Origin: Eubacterium sp.
GTDB taxonomy: Bacteria; Bacillota; Clostridia; Lachnospirales; Lachnospiraceae
NCBI GenBank assembly: GCA_022764165.1
Contig: JALERM010000113.1
Span: 1-41,627, forward strand
Direction: 5' to 3'
DNA: 41,627 nt
The notes under the pieces are model-generated. The model was not told the origin of the DNA and searched no databases. It saw only the letters and a program-made list of their open reading frames with translations. Below, in pieces: positions 1 to 9,123 of the stretch. Every line of letters begins with the position of its first letter. Position 1 is the first letter of the stretch. Position numbers and translations under genes: made by a program.

Positions 1-509
1 ATAGCTTTGGGATCTTTTTCCGGTTTTGACAGGTTGATGGTAATATCAAGATCACCATATTCTGTCGGTGCTACCCATTTCATATCTTTGGCAATACGAT
101 AGCGGCGGATATAGTCGGTATCCTGACTGAATTTGTAATGAGCATCCGTCGCTTTTACCGGATCCTCTTTGTAGGTTTCCCAGAACCGTCTGATCACGTT
201 GCTGGGACGGTCTACCATAAGGCTCATCACTTTTGTATCAAACAAATCCCGATATCCTACACTGTTTTCTTCCATCAGTCCCTGTTCATACGCATAGTCA
301 CAGATATCCGACAAAATACTTTCAAGTTCGCCAACCACACTCTGATCACTTCCGTCAAATGCAAGAATCTGTGCCAGTGCCTCATCTTCAATTGCATCCA
401 TTTTCAACAATTCCAGTACTTTATTGGTTATATAACGTTTATCCTCCTGAGCAACCAGCCCGGTAGCCAATCCATACTGCACCAATTTCACAATACTTTC
501 CTGAATCAT
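1..509 (-). CDS. galT: UDP-glucose--hexose-1-phosphate uridylyltransferase, class II GalT (partial, N-terminal part)
   Basis: Reading the minus strand from an ATG at 509 gives an open frame that runs off the left edge (about 169 residues). It starts MIQESIVKLVQYGL and includes DTKVMSLMVDRPSNVI, TYKEDPVKATD and WVAPTEYGDLDITINLSKPE, which I recognise as the N-terminal half of the Firmicute-type (class II) GalT, distinct from the HIT-type E. coli enzyme. It would transfer UMP from UDP-glucose to galactose-1-phosphate in the Leloir pathway, in the cytoplasm. A purine-rich Shine-Dalgarno (GAGGAAAGG) precedes the start. It is the last visible gene after the two beta-galactosidases and 48 bases from the GH42 stop, so it probably uses the galactose they release. 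The C-terminal half lies outside the window. Confidence 0.9.
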   Translation of the reverse strand, partial: MIQESIVKLVQYGLATGLVAQEDKRYITNKVLELLKMDAIEDEALAQILAFDGSDQSVVGELESILSDICDYAYEQGLMEENSVGYRDLFDTKVMSLMVDRPSNVIRRFWETYKEDPVKATDAHYKFSQDTDYIRRYRIAKDMKWVAPTEYGDLDITINLSKPEKDPKA

Positions 510-557
510 TTTTTATCCCGCCTTTCCTCATTTTCTTTCATCAGACAATTCAGAACT

Positions 558-2600
558 TCATGTCCGACTACAGAGCTTTTTTAAAATAACCGTACCAAAC
601 CGGTCAATGGTTCCATCATAATTACCCATCCAAACCTGATATTCACTGGTTGGAAGTTTGATTTCCACAGGTTCCCGGTTAAAATTCTGGACAAATACAT
701 ATTCCGCATCTTCTGATCTTCGTGTTGTAACTTCCACGCCATTGGGAATATGCGTAATCACCCGTTCTACTCCTGCCGCGGCAGCAATCTTTCGATACAG
801 TTCATCATAAAATCCCTGCTCAAAATCCGCACATACATAGTATGCCTGTCCCTGACCGTAATCGTTGCAGGTCAGTGCCGGCATACCGGCATAGAAATCT
901 TCTCCATAAGTCATCAGAATCTCCGCTGAGGAAGTTTTTACCAAATCGCAGAGGTTTGTACAGCGATATGGCTTTGTCATATGAAGCGAATTACCGGATG
1001 CCGGAACAGCCACATTGCTTTCCCCGTCATACAAACCATCGATCTCCGTACTTCGAAGTCCCATCACATCCATCAGTCCATGAGGGGTGCCGCCAAGGAA
1101 ACACAGGTCGGTCTCATCCACAATTCCCGACCAGTAGGTGAGAATAAATTTACCGCCATTTTCCACAAACCTGCGCACCTTTTCTTCATATCCTGCCCGG
1201 AACATGTACAGCATAGGAGCTGCAACCACTGCGTAATCATCCAGTTCCTGTTCCATATCAATCACATCTACATCCAGCCCCAGTTTACGGAACGCATAGT
1301 ATGATTTTTCCACTGTTTCTTTATAATGAAGCCCAATATTTCTTGGTCCCTGAGAATCTTCCATCGCCCAGCGATTTTCCCAGTCAAACATCACCGCCAC
1401 TTTAGCCTTTGTCAGACTTCCTGTAACCTCCTGCAGCTGTTCCAGGGACTCTCCCACTTCCGTGACTTCCCGGAACACTCTGGTGTCATCTCCGCCGTAA
1501 TGGTCAATTACCGCACCATGGAACTTTTCCGAAGACCCCTGACTCTGACGAAGCTGGAAATACAACACACTATCTGCCCCATGGGCGATTGCCTGCATAG
1601 AAGCCGCATGAAGCATTCCCGGCTTTTTCAGTTTGTTGACAGACTGCCAGTTGGTAGCAGATGGACAGCTTTCCATTAATAAAAATGGTTTTTTCTGAAT
1701 ACTCCGCATGATATCATGTTGCATACCGTCATCCATTGCAGTCAGATATTCCTCTTTTTTATGCCACTGCGGATAATTATCCCAGGAGACTATATCTATA
1801 ATATCAGCATATTTGTGATAATTCAATGGTTTATAGTCATACATCATATTGATCGTAGTGGGTTTGTCAGAGCCACCATCGCGGATTGCCTGAATCTCAT
1901 TTTTGATGAAATCCCCGGTCTGCTCCGTCACAAAACGTCTCCAGTCAATATTCAGGCCATGGACCGCTTCTTCACCTCTGGGCGATGGAGCCTCTATCTG
2001 ATCAAAACTGTTATAGATATGGCTCCAGAATGTGGTCGCCCAGGCACGGTTCAGCTTGTCAATATCCTGATAACGTTCCTTCAGCCACTGACGGAATTTT
2101 TCCTGGCAAAGCGGACAATAGCAGTCATATGGTCCTCCATATTCATTGGAAATATGCCATGCGATCACACCCGGATGGGAACCGAACTTTTCTGCCAGTT
2201 TTTTATTGATAATTCTCACTTTTTCCCGATATACCGGAGAAGTATAGCAATGATTATGTCGTCCGCCAAAAAATGCCCGGTGTCCGGACGGGTCCACACG
2301 CAGCACTTCCGGATACTTATCTGCCAGCCATTTAGGGCGGGCTCCGGATGGAGTAGCCAGAATTACAGAAATCCCGTTCTCATACAAACGGTTAATGATA
2401 TTCTCCATCCATTCAAATCGGAACACTCCTTCTTCCGGTTCAAGCATAGCCCAGGAAAAGATTCCCATGGATACTTCATTTATTTTTGCTTTTTTAAAGT
2501 ATTCAATATCCTTTTCCAGAATCTCCAGACTGTGAAGCCACTGTTCCGGATTATAGTCGCCGCCATGCAGCATTTTTCCAAAATTTACATTTCTCGCCAT
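558..2600 (-). CDS. GH42 beta-galactosidase
   Basis: About 680 residues, the usual GH42 length. It hydrolyses terminal beta-galactosides and is probably cytoplasmic, as no signal peptide is seen. Numbered from the upstream ATG at 2603, the acid/base is Glu154 in HISNEYGGPYD and the nucleophile is Glu311 in LLMESCPSATNW. Cys119, Cys161, Cys163 and Cys166 (CYCPLC) match the structural zinc site of this family. The TIM barrel fills roughly residues 1-390, followed by the trimerisation domain (about 400-610) and a small beta domain. Two ATGs are adjacent (2603 and 2600); I chose 2600 because it stands 7 bases from the GGAGG, against 4 for the first. It lies 10 bases downstream of the GH2 gene, so the two are surely co-transcribed. 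GH42 enzymes often act on galacto-oligosaccharides, so the pair may split several linkages. Confidence 0.93.
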   Translation of the reverse strand: MARNVNFGKMLHGGDYNPEQWLHSLEILEKDIEYFKKAKINEVSMGIFSWAMLEPEEGVFRFEWMENIINRLYENGISVILATPSGARPKWLADKYPEVLRVDPSGHRAFFGGRHNHCYTSPVYREKVRIINKKLAEKFGSHPGVIAWHISNEYGGPYDCYCPLCQEKFRQWLKERYQDIDKLNRAWATTFWSHIYNSFDQIEAPSPRGEEAVHGLNIDWRRFVTEQTGDFIKNEIQAIRDGGSDKPTTINMMYDYKPLNYHKYADIIDIVSWDNYPQWHKKEEYLTAMDDGMQHDIMRSIQKKPFLLMESCPSATNWQSVNKLKKPGMLHAASMQAIAHGADSVLYFQLRQSQGSSEKFHGAVIDHYGGDDTRVFREVTEVGESLEQLQEVTGSLTKAKVAVMFDWENRWAMEDSQGPRNIGLHYKETVEKSYYAFRKLGLDVDVIDMEQELDDYAVVAAPMLYMFRAGYEEKVRRFVENGGKFILTYWSGIVDETDLCFLGGTPHGLMDVMGLRSTEIDGLYDGESNVAVPASGNSLHMTKPYRCTNLCDLVKTSSAEILMTYGEDFYAGMPALTCNDYGQGQAYYVCADFEQGFYDELYRKIAAAAGVERVITHIPNGVEVTTRRSEDAEYVFVQNFNREPVEIKLPTSEYQVWMGNYDGTIDRFGTVILKKLCSRT

Positions 2601-2613
2601 CATTCACCCTCCA

Positions 2614-5600
2614 TTAAATTCCTTTAAATGTGAAAGTAAATTCTTTCTTCCCTTCTACATTCAGCAAATATTCCGGATGAGTCTGTGCACCCCAGCTGTC
2701 ATCACCGGCAATACCCATCTGCTGAGCAGCTACACGTACCACTGTATAATGTACCTGCGGCAGTTCATAAGGATGCATTGCATTTTCCATCTCATGCGGT
2801 GTATAAGGAAGAGCTGAAAATTCCATCTGATCTCCACTGAATTTCATGCCGCGTCCTTTCCTGTCAGTAACCGTTGCCCAACGAACACCAACTTTATTGC
2901 CGCATTCCTGAGGAACCAGATATTTTGCCATATTATCTTCCACTTTGTTCTTATAAACACCCAGTTTTGCACCTTTGCAGCGATCCACATAGGTCTCTTC
3001 CGGACCCATACCATACCAGGTGACATTGTTGTAATCGGCATTGAACTTGAACATCACACCAAATTCCGGCATATCTCCCAGTTCTTTTACAGGCTCATAA
3101 GACAAAGTAGTCTGGATACTGCCGTCACCATATACCCGATAAGTCAGCTCACATTCGCTGACCGGTGTGGTCGGCATCACATAAGTAAAGGTAATTCCTG
3201 CGTATGCTTCTGTCACCTCAATCTGCGGGAACTTCATACCCGGATAATGACCGCCGGAAGGATATTTGTGAGAAAGATACATGGATGCAAGTTTCCACTG
3301 TCCGTAACGCATTGGCATCAGATTACCGCAATCATTATCAGTAGGTGCTCTCCAGAAATTTGGCTTTGGAATCATTTCAATCATTTCCACACCGCCAAAC
3401 CGATAGGAAACCAGACCGCCGTTCAGATATGAGAACATTACTTCAAAGTTTTCGCCTCGAACACCAAAGTTATGTCCGGAATTGATCACTTTGAAAGGAA
3501 CAGGTTTCTCTGCTTTTTCAGCAGCTGCCACCTGATAGACTCCCTGGCCGAATGCTACTTCATGACCACGTTCTGCCCATACGGTGTCCTCTTTCAGTCG
3601 GAATGATACTGTAACAGCATATTCACCCGGCAGTGTCTGCACCGGAACCGGAAGTTCATATACAGCCTCAGAAAGCGGTTCCACATGCGTTTCCAGAGCT
3701 GCTTTTTTCAGCAGTTTTCCTTCTTTTTCTAGCAATACCACACAATCAAAGGTGTCTGTATTAACAAAAAGATTTTTATTGATCACTTTCACACGGTCTT
3801 TTTCTACTTCAGCCGTGATATTCTGATAATTAAATTTCACTTCCTGCATTTTCGGGGAAGCATCTCTTTCTCCGCCATACGCAATACCATTGCCGCTGAA
3901 ATTGTAATCTGTGGGACGTTCACCAAAATCTCCGCCATAAGCCTGGAATTCTTTACCGTACCGGTCTTTTTTATAAATAGACTGATCAATGTAATCCCAG
4001 ATAAAGCCGCCCTGATATAACGGTTCAGTTTCTGTCAAATCGGTATATTTATGCATTGCTCCGCAGGAATTTCCCATGGCATGCGTATATTCACAGCAGA
4101 TAAAAGGCTTACTTCTATCTTTTTCAAGAAATGCCTTAATATCTTCCACAGATGGATACATCTGGCTTTCCATATCACTGGTATCATTATATCGTCTGTC
4201 ATGGAACAGACCTTCATAATGAACCAGACGGGTAGGATCCATTTTCCGATAAAGCTGTGACATTTCATAGATAACCTTTCCACCGAAGGACTCATTTCCA
4301 CAGGACCAGATCAGAATTGCCGGGTGATTCTTATCTCTCTGGTACATGGAATTCACACGGTCAAGCATCATATCCATCCATTCCGGACGATCACAGGGAA
4401 CAACGCCTGTAAAATCGCCGGTCTGCTCTGCTGAAATATCCCAGCTTCCATGACTCTCCAGATTACATTCTGCAATCATGTAAATACCATATTCATCACA
4501 CAATTCATAGATACCCACTGCATCCGGATAATGACAGGTACGAATGGCATTGATATTATTTCTCTTCATTGTTACCAGGTCTTTAATTAGTTCTTCCCGG
4601 GACACATTTCTTCCGGTAACAGAGCTGAATTCATGACGGTTTACGCCTTTGAAAACAATTCGTTTTCCATTCAGGGTCATGATGTTCCCCTTCATTTCGA
4701 AACGACGGAACCCTACACGCTGAGGAATCACTTCAGCCACAACACCATCTTCATCCATTACTTCAAGAAGCAGATTGTACAGAACCGGGGATTCTGCACT
4801 CCAAAGCTCCGGATTTTCCACTTTCATTACATAGGAAGCAGTCTCTGTCAAAACTTCCTCTTTTGTCTGCAGCACCTTGCCATCCTTCGCCAATGTGATA
4901 CGGATGCTGCCCGGTGCAGTTGCTTTTACATCCACGGTCAGATCTGCATGGGTATAGGTATCATCCAGCAATGTCTGAATCTTCACATCGGACACATGTA
5001 CCTGAGGAATCGCATACAGATACACATCACGATAAATACCGGAGAAGCGATAAAAATCCTGATCCTCACACCAGCTGCTGCTGGTCCACTTAAATACCTG
5101 GGCAGCCAGTTTATTTTCTCCGTCTTTCAGATATGGAGTCAGTTCAAATTCTGACGGAGTGAACGTATCTTCACTATAACCTACAAAACTACCATTCAGC
5201 CATACTGCAATTCCACTTTCTGCTCCCTGGAAAGAAATGAAAATTCTTTTTCCTTCCATATATTCCGGAATTTCAAAATATTTCACATAGCTAGCTACCG
5301 GATTAAAATATTGTGGGATTTCTCCGGGTTTTACTTCTTCACGCCCCTCCCACGGATACTGTACATTGGCATACTGCGGTGCATCATAACCTTCCATCTG
5401 AATATGAGCCGGAACACGGATATCATCCCATGCTCTGCAGCAATAATCCTCCTTCTCAAATCCGGGAATGGTACTCTGATAGTTTTTTGCATAATGAAAC
5501 TTCCACAGACCATTCAGGCTCATGCGGAAATCTTCCACATTCTGCTCCATTTTTTCTTTTGTTTCGTAATATCTGTGGTCGGAGTGTGCTTCCACCCGAT

Positions 5601-5652
5601 TGTCACAGAAATAGGTGGGATCTTTTACCAGATCATAGTTAAATGTTTTCAT
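2614..5652 (-). CDS. GH2 beta-galactosidase, LacZ-type
   Basis: 1012 residues, close to E. coli LacZ in length and with the same order: jelly-roll sugar-binding domain (about 40-215), Ig-like domain, TIM barrel (about 325-620), second Ig-like domain and a large C-terminal beta-sandwich (about 740-1010). The acid/base is Glu454 in SCGNESFGGK and the nucleophile is Glu521 in ICCEYTHAMGNSCG. NRHEFSS and GFIWDYIDQ are typical LacZ signatures. No signal peptide is present, so it should hydrolyse imported lactose or related beta-galactosides inside the cell. A strong AAGGAGG precedes the ATG and abuts the tract of a hairpin terminator, so expression relative to the transporter genes may be set by read-through. 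I avoid the symbol lacZ because the natural substrate is not shown. Confidence 0.95.
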   Translation of the reverse strand: MKTFNYDLVKDPTYFCDNRVEAHSDHRYYETKEKMEQNVEDFRMSLNGLWKFHYAKNYQSTIPGFEKEDYCCRAWDDIRVPAHIQMEGYDAPQYANVQYPWEGREEVKPGEIPQYFNPVASYVKYFEIPEYMEGKRIFISFQGAESGIAVWLNGSFVGYSEDTFTPSEFELTPYLKDGENKLAAQVFKWTSSSWCEDQDFYRFSGIYRDVYLYAIPQVHVSDVKIQTLLDDTYTHADLTVDVKATAPGSIRITLAKDGKVLQTKEEVLTETASYVMKVENPELWSAESPVLYNLLLEVMDEDGVVAEVIPQRVGFRRFEMKGNIMTLNGKRIVFKGVNRHEFSSVTGRNVSREELIKDLVTMKRNNINAIRTCHYPDAVGIYELCDEYGIYMIAECNLESHGSWDISAEQTGDFTGVVPCDRPEWMDMMLDRVNSMYQRDKNHPAILIWSCGNESFGGKVIYEMSQLYRKMDPTRLVHYEGLFHDRRYNDTSDMESQMYPSVEDIKAFLEKDRSKPFICCEYTHAMGNSCGAMHKYTDLTETEPLYQGGFIWDYIDQSIYKKDRYGKEFQAYGGDFGERPTDYNFSGNGIAYGGERDASPKMQEVKFNYQNITAEVEKDRVKVINKNLFVNTDTFDCVVLLEKEGKLLKKAALETHVEPLSEAVYELPVPVQTLPGEYAVTVSFRLKEDTVWAERGHEVAFGQGVYQVAAAEKAEKPVPFKVINSGHNFGVRGENFEVMFSYLNGGLVSYRFGGVEMIEMIPKPNFWRAPTDNDCGNLMPMRYGQWKLASMYLSHKYPSGGHYPGMKFPQIEVTEAYAGITFTYVMPTTPVSECELTYRVYGDGSIQTTLSYEPVKELGDMPEFGVMFKFNADYNNVTWYGMGPEETYVDRCKGAKLGVYKNKVEDNMAKYLVPQECGNKVGVRWATVTDRKGRGMKFSGDQMEFSALPYTPHEMENAMHPYELPQVHYTVVRVAAQQMGIAGDDSWGAQTHPEYLLNVEGKKEFTFTFKGI

Positions 5653-5676
5653 GATGTCGTTTCCTCCTTAAAAAAC

Positions 5677-5703
5677 AGGCGGATATTCAAAAAATATCCG
5701 CCT
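5677..5703 (-). terminator. Intercistronic intrinsic terminator between permease and GH2 genes
   Basis: On the minus strand an 11-bp perfect stem (AGGCGGATATT / AATATCCGCCT, loop of 5) is followed by GTTTTTTAAGG. It lies after the second permease gene and directly before the GH2 ribosome binding site. Because the genes form one pathway, this is likely a partial terminator that lowers glycosidase expression, or an RNA-processing barrier; no separate GH2 promoter was identified in the 93-base gap. Confidence 0.7.
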
Positions 5704-5745
5704 AGATTTACTGTCTGACAAACGCTGCCGTTCATCGGAAAGATC

Positions 5746-6552
5746 TTATTTAACAGCACCAGTGATACCTTCTGTAAAGCTCTTCTGGAAGCAGAAGAAA
5801 ATGATTGCTGTAGGAATTGTACAAATAAATACACCAAGCATCAGCATACCATAATCTACTGTGTAACCACCCAGAAGGTTGGCAACCAGCATTGGCATGG
5901 TGATAGAATCGTTGGTCTGAAGAATTACCTTTGGCCACAGGTAGTTATTCCAGGCGTTCATAAAAGTAATAATTGTAGCTGCGGCGTATGTAGATTTCAT
6001 GGTCGGTATAAACATACGGAAGAAGATACCAACCTCACTCAGACCGTCAATACGTGCCGCCTCGATAATATCATGCGGGAACGACCTGGATGCCTGCCTG
6101 AACATCATAATCATAAACGGCGTGGAAATAGACGGAAGCATAAATGCTGCCATAGTATTTACCATCTTCAGACTTGAAAACATGCGGAACATGGGGATCA
6201 TGATAGCAGCAAAAGGAATCATCATAGCTGTCAGCAGAATAGAGAATACGATATCCTTTCCTTTATCATGATAAATTTCAAATCCATAACCGGCGATAGA
6301 ACAAACCAGAAGACAGAGGATTGTCAGAACTGCCGCGTTCCGGAAAGAGTTCCACAGAGCACGGTACAAATCCTGCTGTGCAATCAGCGATTTGTAGTTT
6401 TCAAACAGATAAGTACCCGGAATCATTCTGCCTCGTGATACATCTACACTCTTATTTGTAGCCGCACAGAACATATAGTAAAGCGGAAATACAGAAAGCA
6501 CAGATACTATTGTCAGGAATGCGTACATTCCAAATTTTTTACCTTTACTCAT
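5746..6552 (-). CDS. ABC sugar transporter permease, MalG/CUT1 type
   Basis: 268 residues with about six hydrophobic segments. The conserved cytoplasmic EAA loop is visible as EAARIDGLSEVGIFFRMFIP. It would form the membrane channel with the neighbouring permease and take substrate from the lipoprotein encoded upstream. The start overlaps the stop of the upstream permease (ATGA), a sign of translational coupling. No dedicated ATPase gene is present, which is common for CUT1 operons that share a housekeeping MsmK-type ATPase; that is family knowledge and not shown here. Substrate is inferred from the adjacent beta-galactosidases. Confidence 0.92.
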   Translation of the reverse strand: MSKGKKFGMYAFLTIVSVLSVFPLYYMFCAATNKSVDVSRGRMIPGTYLFENYKSLIAQQDLYRALWNSFRNAAVLTILCLLVCSIAGYGFEIYHDKGKDIVFSILLTAMMIPFAAIMIPMFRMFSSLKMVNTMAAFMLPSISTPFMIMMFRQASRSFPHDIIEAARIDGLSEVGIFFRMFIPTMKSTYAAATIITFMNAWNNYLWPKVILQTNDSITMPMLVANLLGGYTVDYGMLMLGVFICTIPTAIIFFCFQKSFTEGITGAVK

Positions 6553-7436
6553 CGTTCGTCACCTACTTTCATCTGGAGCAATGCCAGGATTGCTACCATA
6601 ATCAGGATAATAATGGACATAGCTGCCGCATAACCAAAATTCGGACTCTGTACAAAAGATGTATTGTAAATATAATGTGACATGGTCATTGTTGATTTAC
6701 CAGGTCCACCATTAGTCAGGTTCAAAGACTCATCAAACAACTGCAGTGTACCATTTGTGGATGTAATCGTTGTCATCAGAATCGTCGGTTTCAAAAGCGG
6801 AACCGTAATCTTGAAGAATGTCTGCAGCGGAGAAGCACCGTCGATTTTGGCTGCTTCATATACAGAATATTCAATATTCTGCAGACCGGACAGATAGAAT
6901 ACCATATTGTATCCTGTCCATCTCCAAACCAGAGCGATAATAATAACCGCACGGGCTGTCCATGCATTGGCAAACCACATAACAGGATTCATTCCCAGAT
7001 TACGAAGAATGGTATTTACAAATCCGTCATTTGCGAACATGGAACGGAAAATCATAGCATAGGATACCAGTGATGTTGCACACGGCAGGAAAATACAGGT
7101 ACGGAATATTCCTTTAAAACGAAGATCTTTATTGTTCAGCATAGAAGCCAGTGCCAGTGCAAGAACCAGCATGATCGGCACCTGAACAATCAGATAAAAG
7201 AATGTATTAAATAATGTCTCCTTAAAAGTAGGATCTTTTAAAATACGTGCATAGTTAGAAAATCCTCCGAATTTCAGGTTCACGCCCAGACCTGTCTGTA
7301 AAGACAGAATAAATGCCTGAATCATCGGATAAAAACTGCACCAGCAGATCAGTGCTACTGCAGGGGTCAGGAATATCCATCCTGTAAGGTTGTGCTTTTT
7401 CTCCAGGGTCATCCCGTTTTTCTTCTGGCCACTCAT
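6549..7436 (-). CDS. ABC sugar transporter permease, MalF/CUT1 type
   Basis: 295 residues from the chosen start. The frame is open further upstream to 7499, but the ATG at 7436 (MSGQKKNG) has a GGAGGG 10 bases before it, and the upstream extension would run through a strong hairpin. Six transmembrane segments are expected; the EAA loop is YEAAKIDGASPLQTFFKITVP. The short charged N-terminus before LTGWIFLTPAVALI is typical of MalF-like permeases without the large periplasmic loop. It pairs with the MalG-type permease, which it overlaps by 4 bases. Role: import of a beta-galactoside, inferred from operon context. Confidence 0.92.
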   Translation of the reverse strand: MSGQKKNGMTLEKKHNLTGWIFLTPAVALICWCSFYPMIQAFILSLQTGLGVNLKFGGFSNYARILKDPTFKETLFNTFFYLIVQVPIMLVLALALASMLNNKDLRFKGIFRTCIFLPCATSLVSYAMIFRSMFANDGFVNTILRNLGMNPVMWFANAWTARAVIIIALVWRWTGYNMVFYLSGLQNIEYSVYEAAKIDGASPLQTFFKITVPLLKPTILMTTITSTNGTLQLFDESLNLTNGGPGKSTMTMSHYIYNTSFVQSPNFGYAAAMSIIILIMVAILALLQMKVGDER

Positions 7437-7466
7437 AAACACATTTCCCTCCTTCTTTTCATATAA

Positions 7467-7510
7467 GAGAGGGTCTGTCTGCTGCCTTTTCAGCAGCAAC
7501 AGACCCTCTC
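7467..7510 (-). terminator. Strong intercistronic hairpin between binding protein and permease genes
   Basis: A 12-bp outer stem (7467-7478 with 7499-7510) continues after a 2-base bulge into a 6-bp inner stem (CTGCTG/CAGCAG) with a 6-base loop. On the minus strand the 3' flank is CTTATATGAAAAG, not a clean U-tract. This placement, just after a solute-binding protein gene, is typical of stem-loops that protect the 3' end of the binding-protein mRNA and reduce downstream expression, as between malE and malF. I therefore read it as an mRNA-stability or partial-termination element. Confidence 0.6.
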
Positions 7511-7548
7511 AATTATTGTTTCACTTCATTCAATCAAATAGCGCAGTA

Positions 7549-8916
7549 TTATGCACCCATACTGAATTCAAGAGTTTCCTGTGCTGTCTGCAGAGCAGAA
7601 TCCACATCAACACCCTGCTGGGTAATCTGAGAAAGAGCAGCACCTACAGCATCACGGGCATCATAGTAGAATGGTCCTGTTACGTTGGAAGGAGTCTTGG
7701 TAGCAAAATCAACGATCTTAGCATATACAGTGTCTCCACCGAAGAAATCAGAAGGTTCGTTATAAGCTTCAGATTCACCTGCCGGTGCCCATGTAGCCAG
7801 AGCGCCGTTTACGATAATCTGATCATAGAACTCATTGCTTCCTGCAAATGTAGAATTCAGGAAATCTACAGCCAAATCAACGTTCTTGCAGTTTGCAGAG
7901 ATAGCCCATGAAGATCCACCGTTGTTGGAGTAGTTAGCAGCGTTTGGAGCTTTATCAAGTTTCGGCATATTGGTCATAGCCCATTTACCGGACTGGTCTT
8001 CAGCCAGTTTAAGAGAAGCCATAATCCAGCATCCGTTCAGAGCACTTGCAGCTGTTCCGCTGTTCAGAGAAGAAATATACTGATCCCAGTCAGTTACTTC
8101 TACCAGAGTGCCATCTTTAACCATCTGTGCATAAACCTCAATTGCTTCTTTCAATGCATCATTTCCTACGATATTAGCACTGCCATCTTCAGTAAACAGA
8201 GAAGCCCCACAGGACTGCAGCATCATCATGATCAGGTCAGGAGAACCAGCCTGTCCGGTCAGCATCGGAGTTTTTGTCTTTTCCAGAACAACTTTTGCTT
8301 TTTCCATATATTCGGACCATGTAAGATCTGTAAAGTCATCAACGGTAAATCCAGCCTGTTCCAGAATATCTGTACGAACACAGTTGATAACAGCACCGTT
8401 ATCAAACGGAACACCGTAGTTCTTTCCATCCAGTGTGGAGTACGCTACTTTTGCTGCAGAGAACTGAGAGAAATCAATTCCACTGTCTGTCAGATCTGTA
8501 AATACGTCCGGATAGAATGTGGTGTACTTCTGGAAAGAGTTATCCTGCATCAGGAAAATATCCGGCAGAGTACTCAGATCGTTTGCCTGAACTGCAGTTG
8601 TAATCTTGGACTCGATATCATCAGACTGAATCTCGCCGATCTCAATTTTGAATCCTTCATGATCCTTTGCATAAATCTCAGCAGCTTTGTTCATTGCGAA
8701 AATGTTGAAGTTTGGATCCCATGTCCATACAGTCAGAGTATTGTCGCCGCCGCTTCCTTCTGTGACTGCTGCTCCGTCATCCTTCTTCTCTTCTGTTGCT
8801 GCTCCGTCATCTTTAGCTGCTCCGTCATCCTTTGCGTCACTTCCACTGGAACCGCAGGCTGCCATTGAAAGAACCATAGTAGATGCCAACAATACGGAAA
8901 TTACCTTTCTTTTCAT
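7549..8916 (-). CDS. ABC transporter sugar-binding lipoprotein (CUT1 type)
   Basis: 455 residues from the ATG at 8916 (MKRKVISVLLAS), preceded by GGAGGG; a frame extension to 8955 is not needed. The N-terminus is a lipoprotein signal peptide with lipobox VLSMAAC, so the mature protein should be lipid-anchored outside the membrane. A low-complexity linker follows, with three DDGAA-type repeats over about residues 30-55. The rest is an extracellular solute-binding protein family 1 domain. It heads the transporter-glycosidase operon and would capture a beta-galactoside. Its own promoter and a probable AraC site lie upstream at 9037-9098. Confidence 0.93.
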   Translation of the reverse strand: MKRKVISVLLASTMVLSMAACGSSGSDAKDDGAAKDDGAATEEKKDDGAAVTEGSGGDNTLTVWTWDPNFNIFAMNKAAEIYAKDHEGFKIEIGEIQSDDIESKITTAVQANDLSTLPDIFLMQDNSFQKYTTFYPDVFTDLTDSGIDFSQFSAAKVAYSTLDGKNYGVPFDNGAVINCVRTDILEQAGFTVDDFTDLTWSEYMEKAKVVLEKTKTPMLTGQAGSPDLIMMMLQSCGASLFTEDGSANIVGNDALKEAIEVYAQMVKDGTLVEVTDWDQYISSLNSGTAASALNGCWIMASLKLAEDQSGKWAMTNMPKLDKAPNAANYSNNGGSSWAISANCKNVDLAVDFLNSTFAGSNEFYDQIIVNGALATWAPAGESEAYNEPSDFFGGDTVYAKIVDFATKTPSNVTGPFYYDARDAVGAALSQITQQGVDVDSALQTAQETLEFSMGA

Positions 8917-9036
8917 GTTACATACCCTCCTAAATTGTATATTTTGTCCACTCATAACATAAATCTCATCACAACGCCTTGTTGATTTTTGGTGATTATG
9001 TACAATTTTATGTCTCCTGTGAACAAATGTATATGT

Positions 9037-9065
9037 ATTATACCAACACCTTGTCTTTTTTTGTT
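9037..9065 (-). promoter_or_regulatory. Promoter of the beta-galactoside operon
   Basis: On the minus strand there is a perfect TATAAT (9037-9042). At 17-base spacing the -35 position (9060-9065) reads AACAAA, a poor match to TTGACA. A consensus -10 with a poor -35 next to a regulator repeat is what an activator-dependent promoter looks like. The 5' leader to the binding-protein ATG is about 115 bases. Confidence 0.6.
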
Positions 9066-9098
9066 TGCATATTCAACTATCATTTATGCATATTCAAC
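9066..9098 (-). promoter_or_regulatory. Probable AraC-family operator: tandem direct repeat
   Basis: The 12-mer GTTGAATATGCA (minus-strand sense) occurs twice, at 9087-9098 and 9066-9077, a 21-bp period or two helical turns. The copy nearer the gene abuts the -35 position. Direct repeats with this spacing are the usual target of AraC-type activators, whose two helix-turn-helix motifs contact successive major grooves. The AraC gene lies just upstream (ends at 9124), which makes it the likely binder. Confidence 0.65.
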
Positions 9099-9123
9099 CA
9101 TTATAAAAGGAGGAATGGCATTT

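Noticed and set aside
138-584. 148-residue plus-strand open frame at the left edge
   Set aside because: It is the antisense of the galT gene, whose minus-strand reading gives an unmistakable family match.
1716-2627. 303-residue plus-strand open frame
   Set aside because: It lies wholly antisense to the GH42 gene and has shadow-type composition (rich in His, Phe, Ile); no family resemblance.
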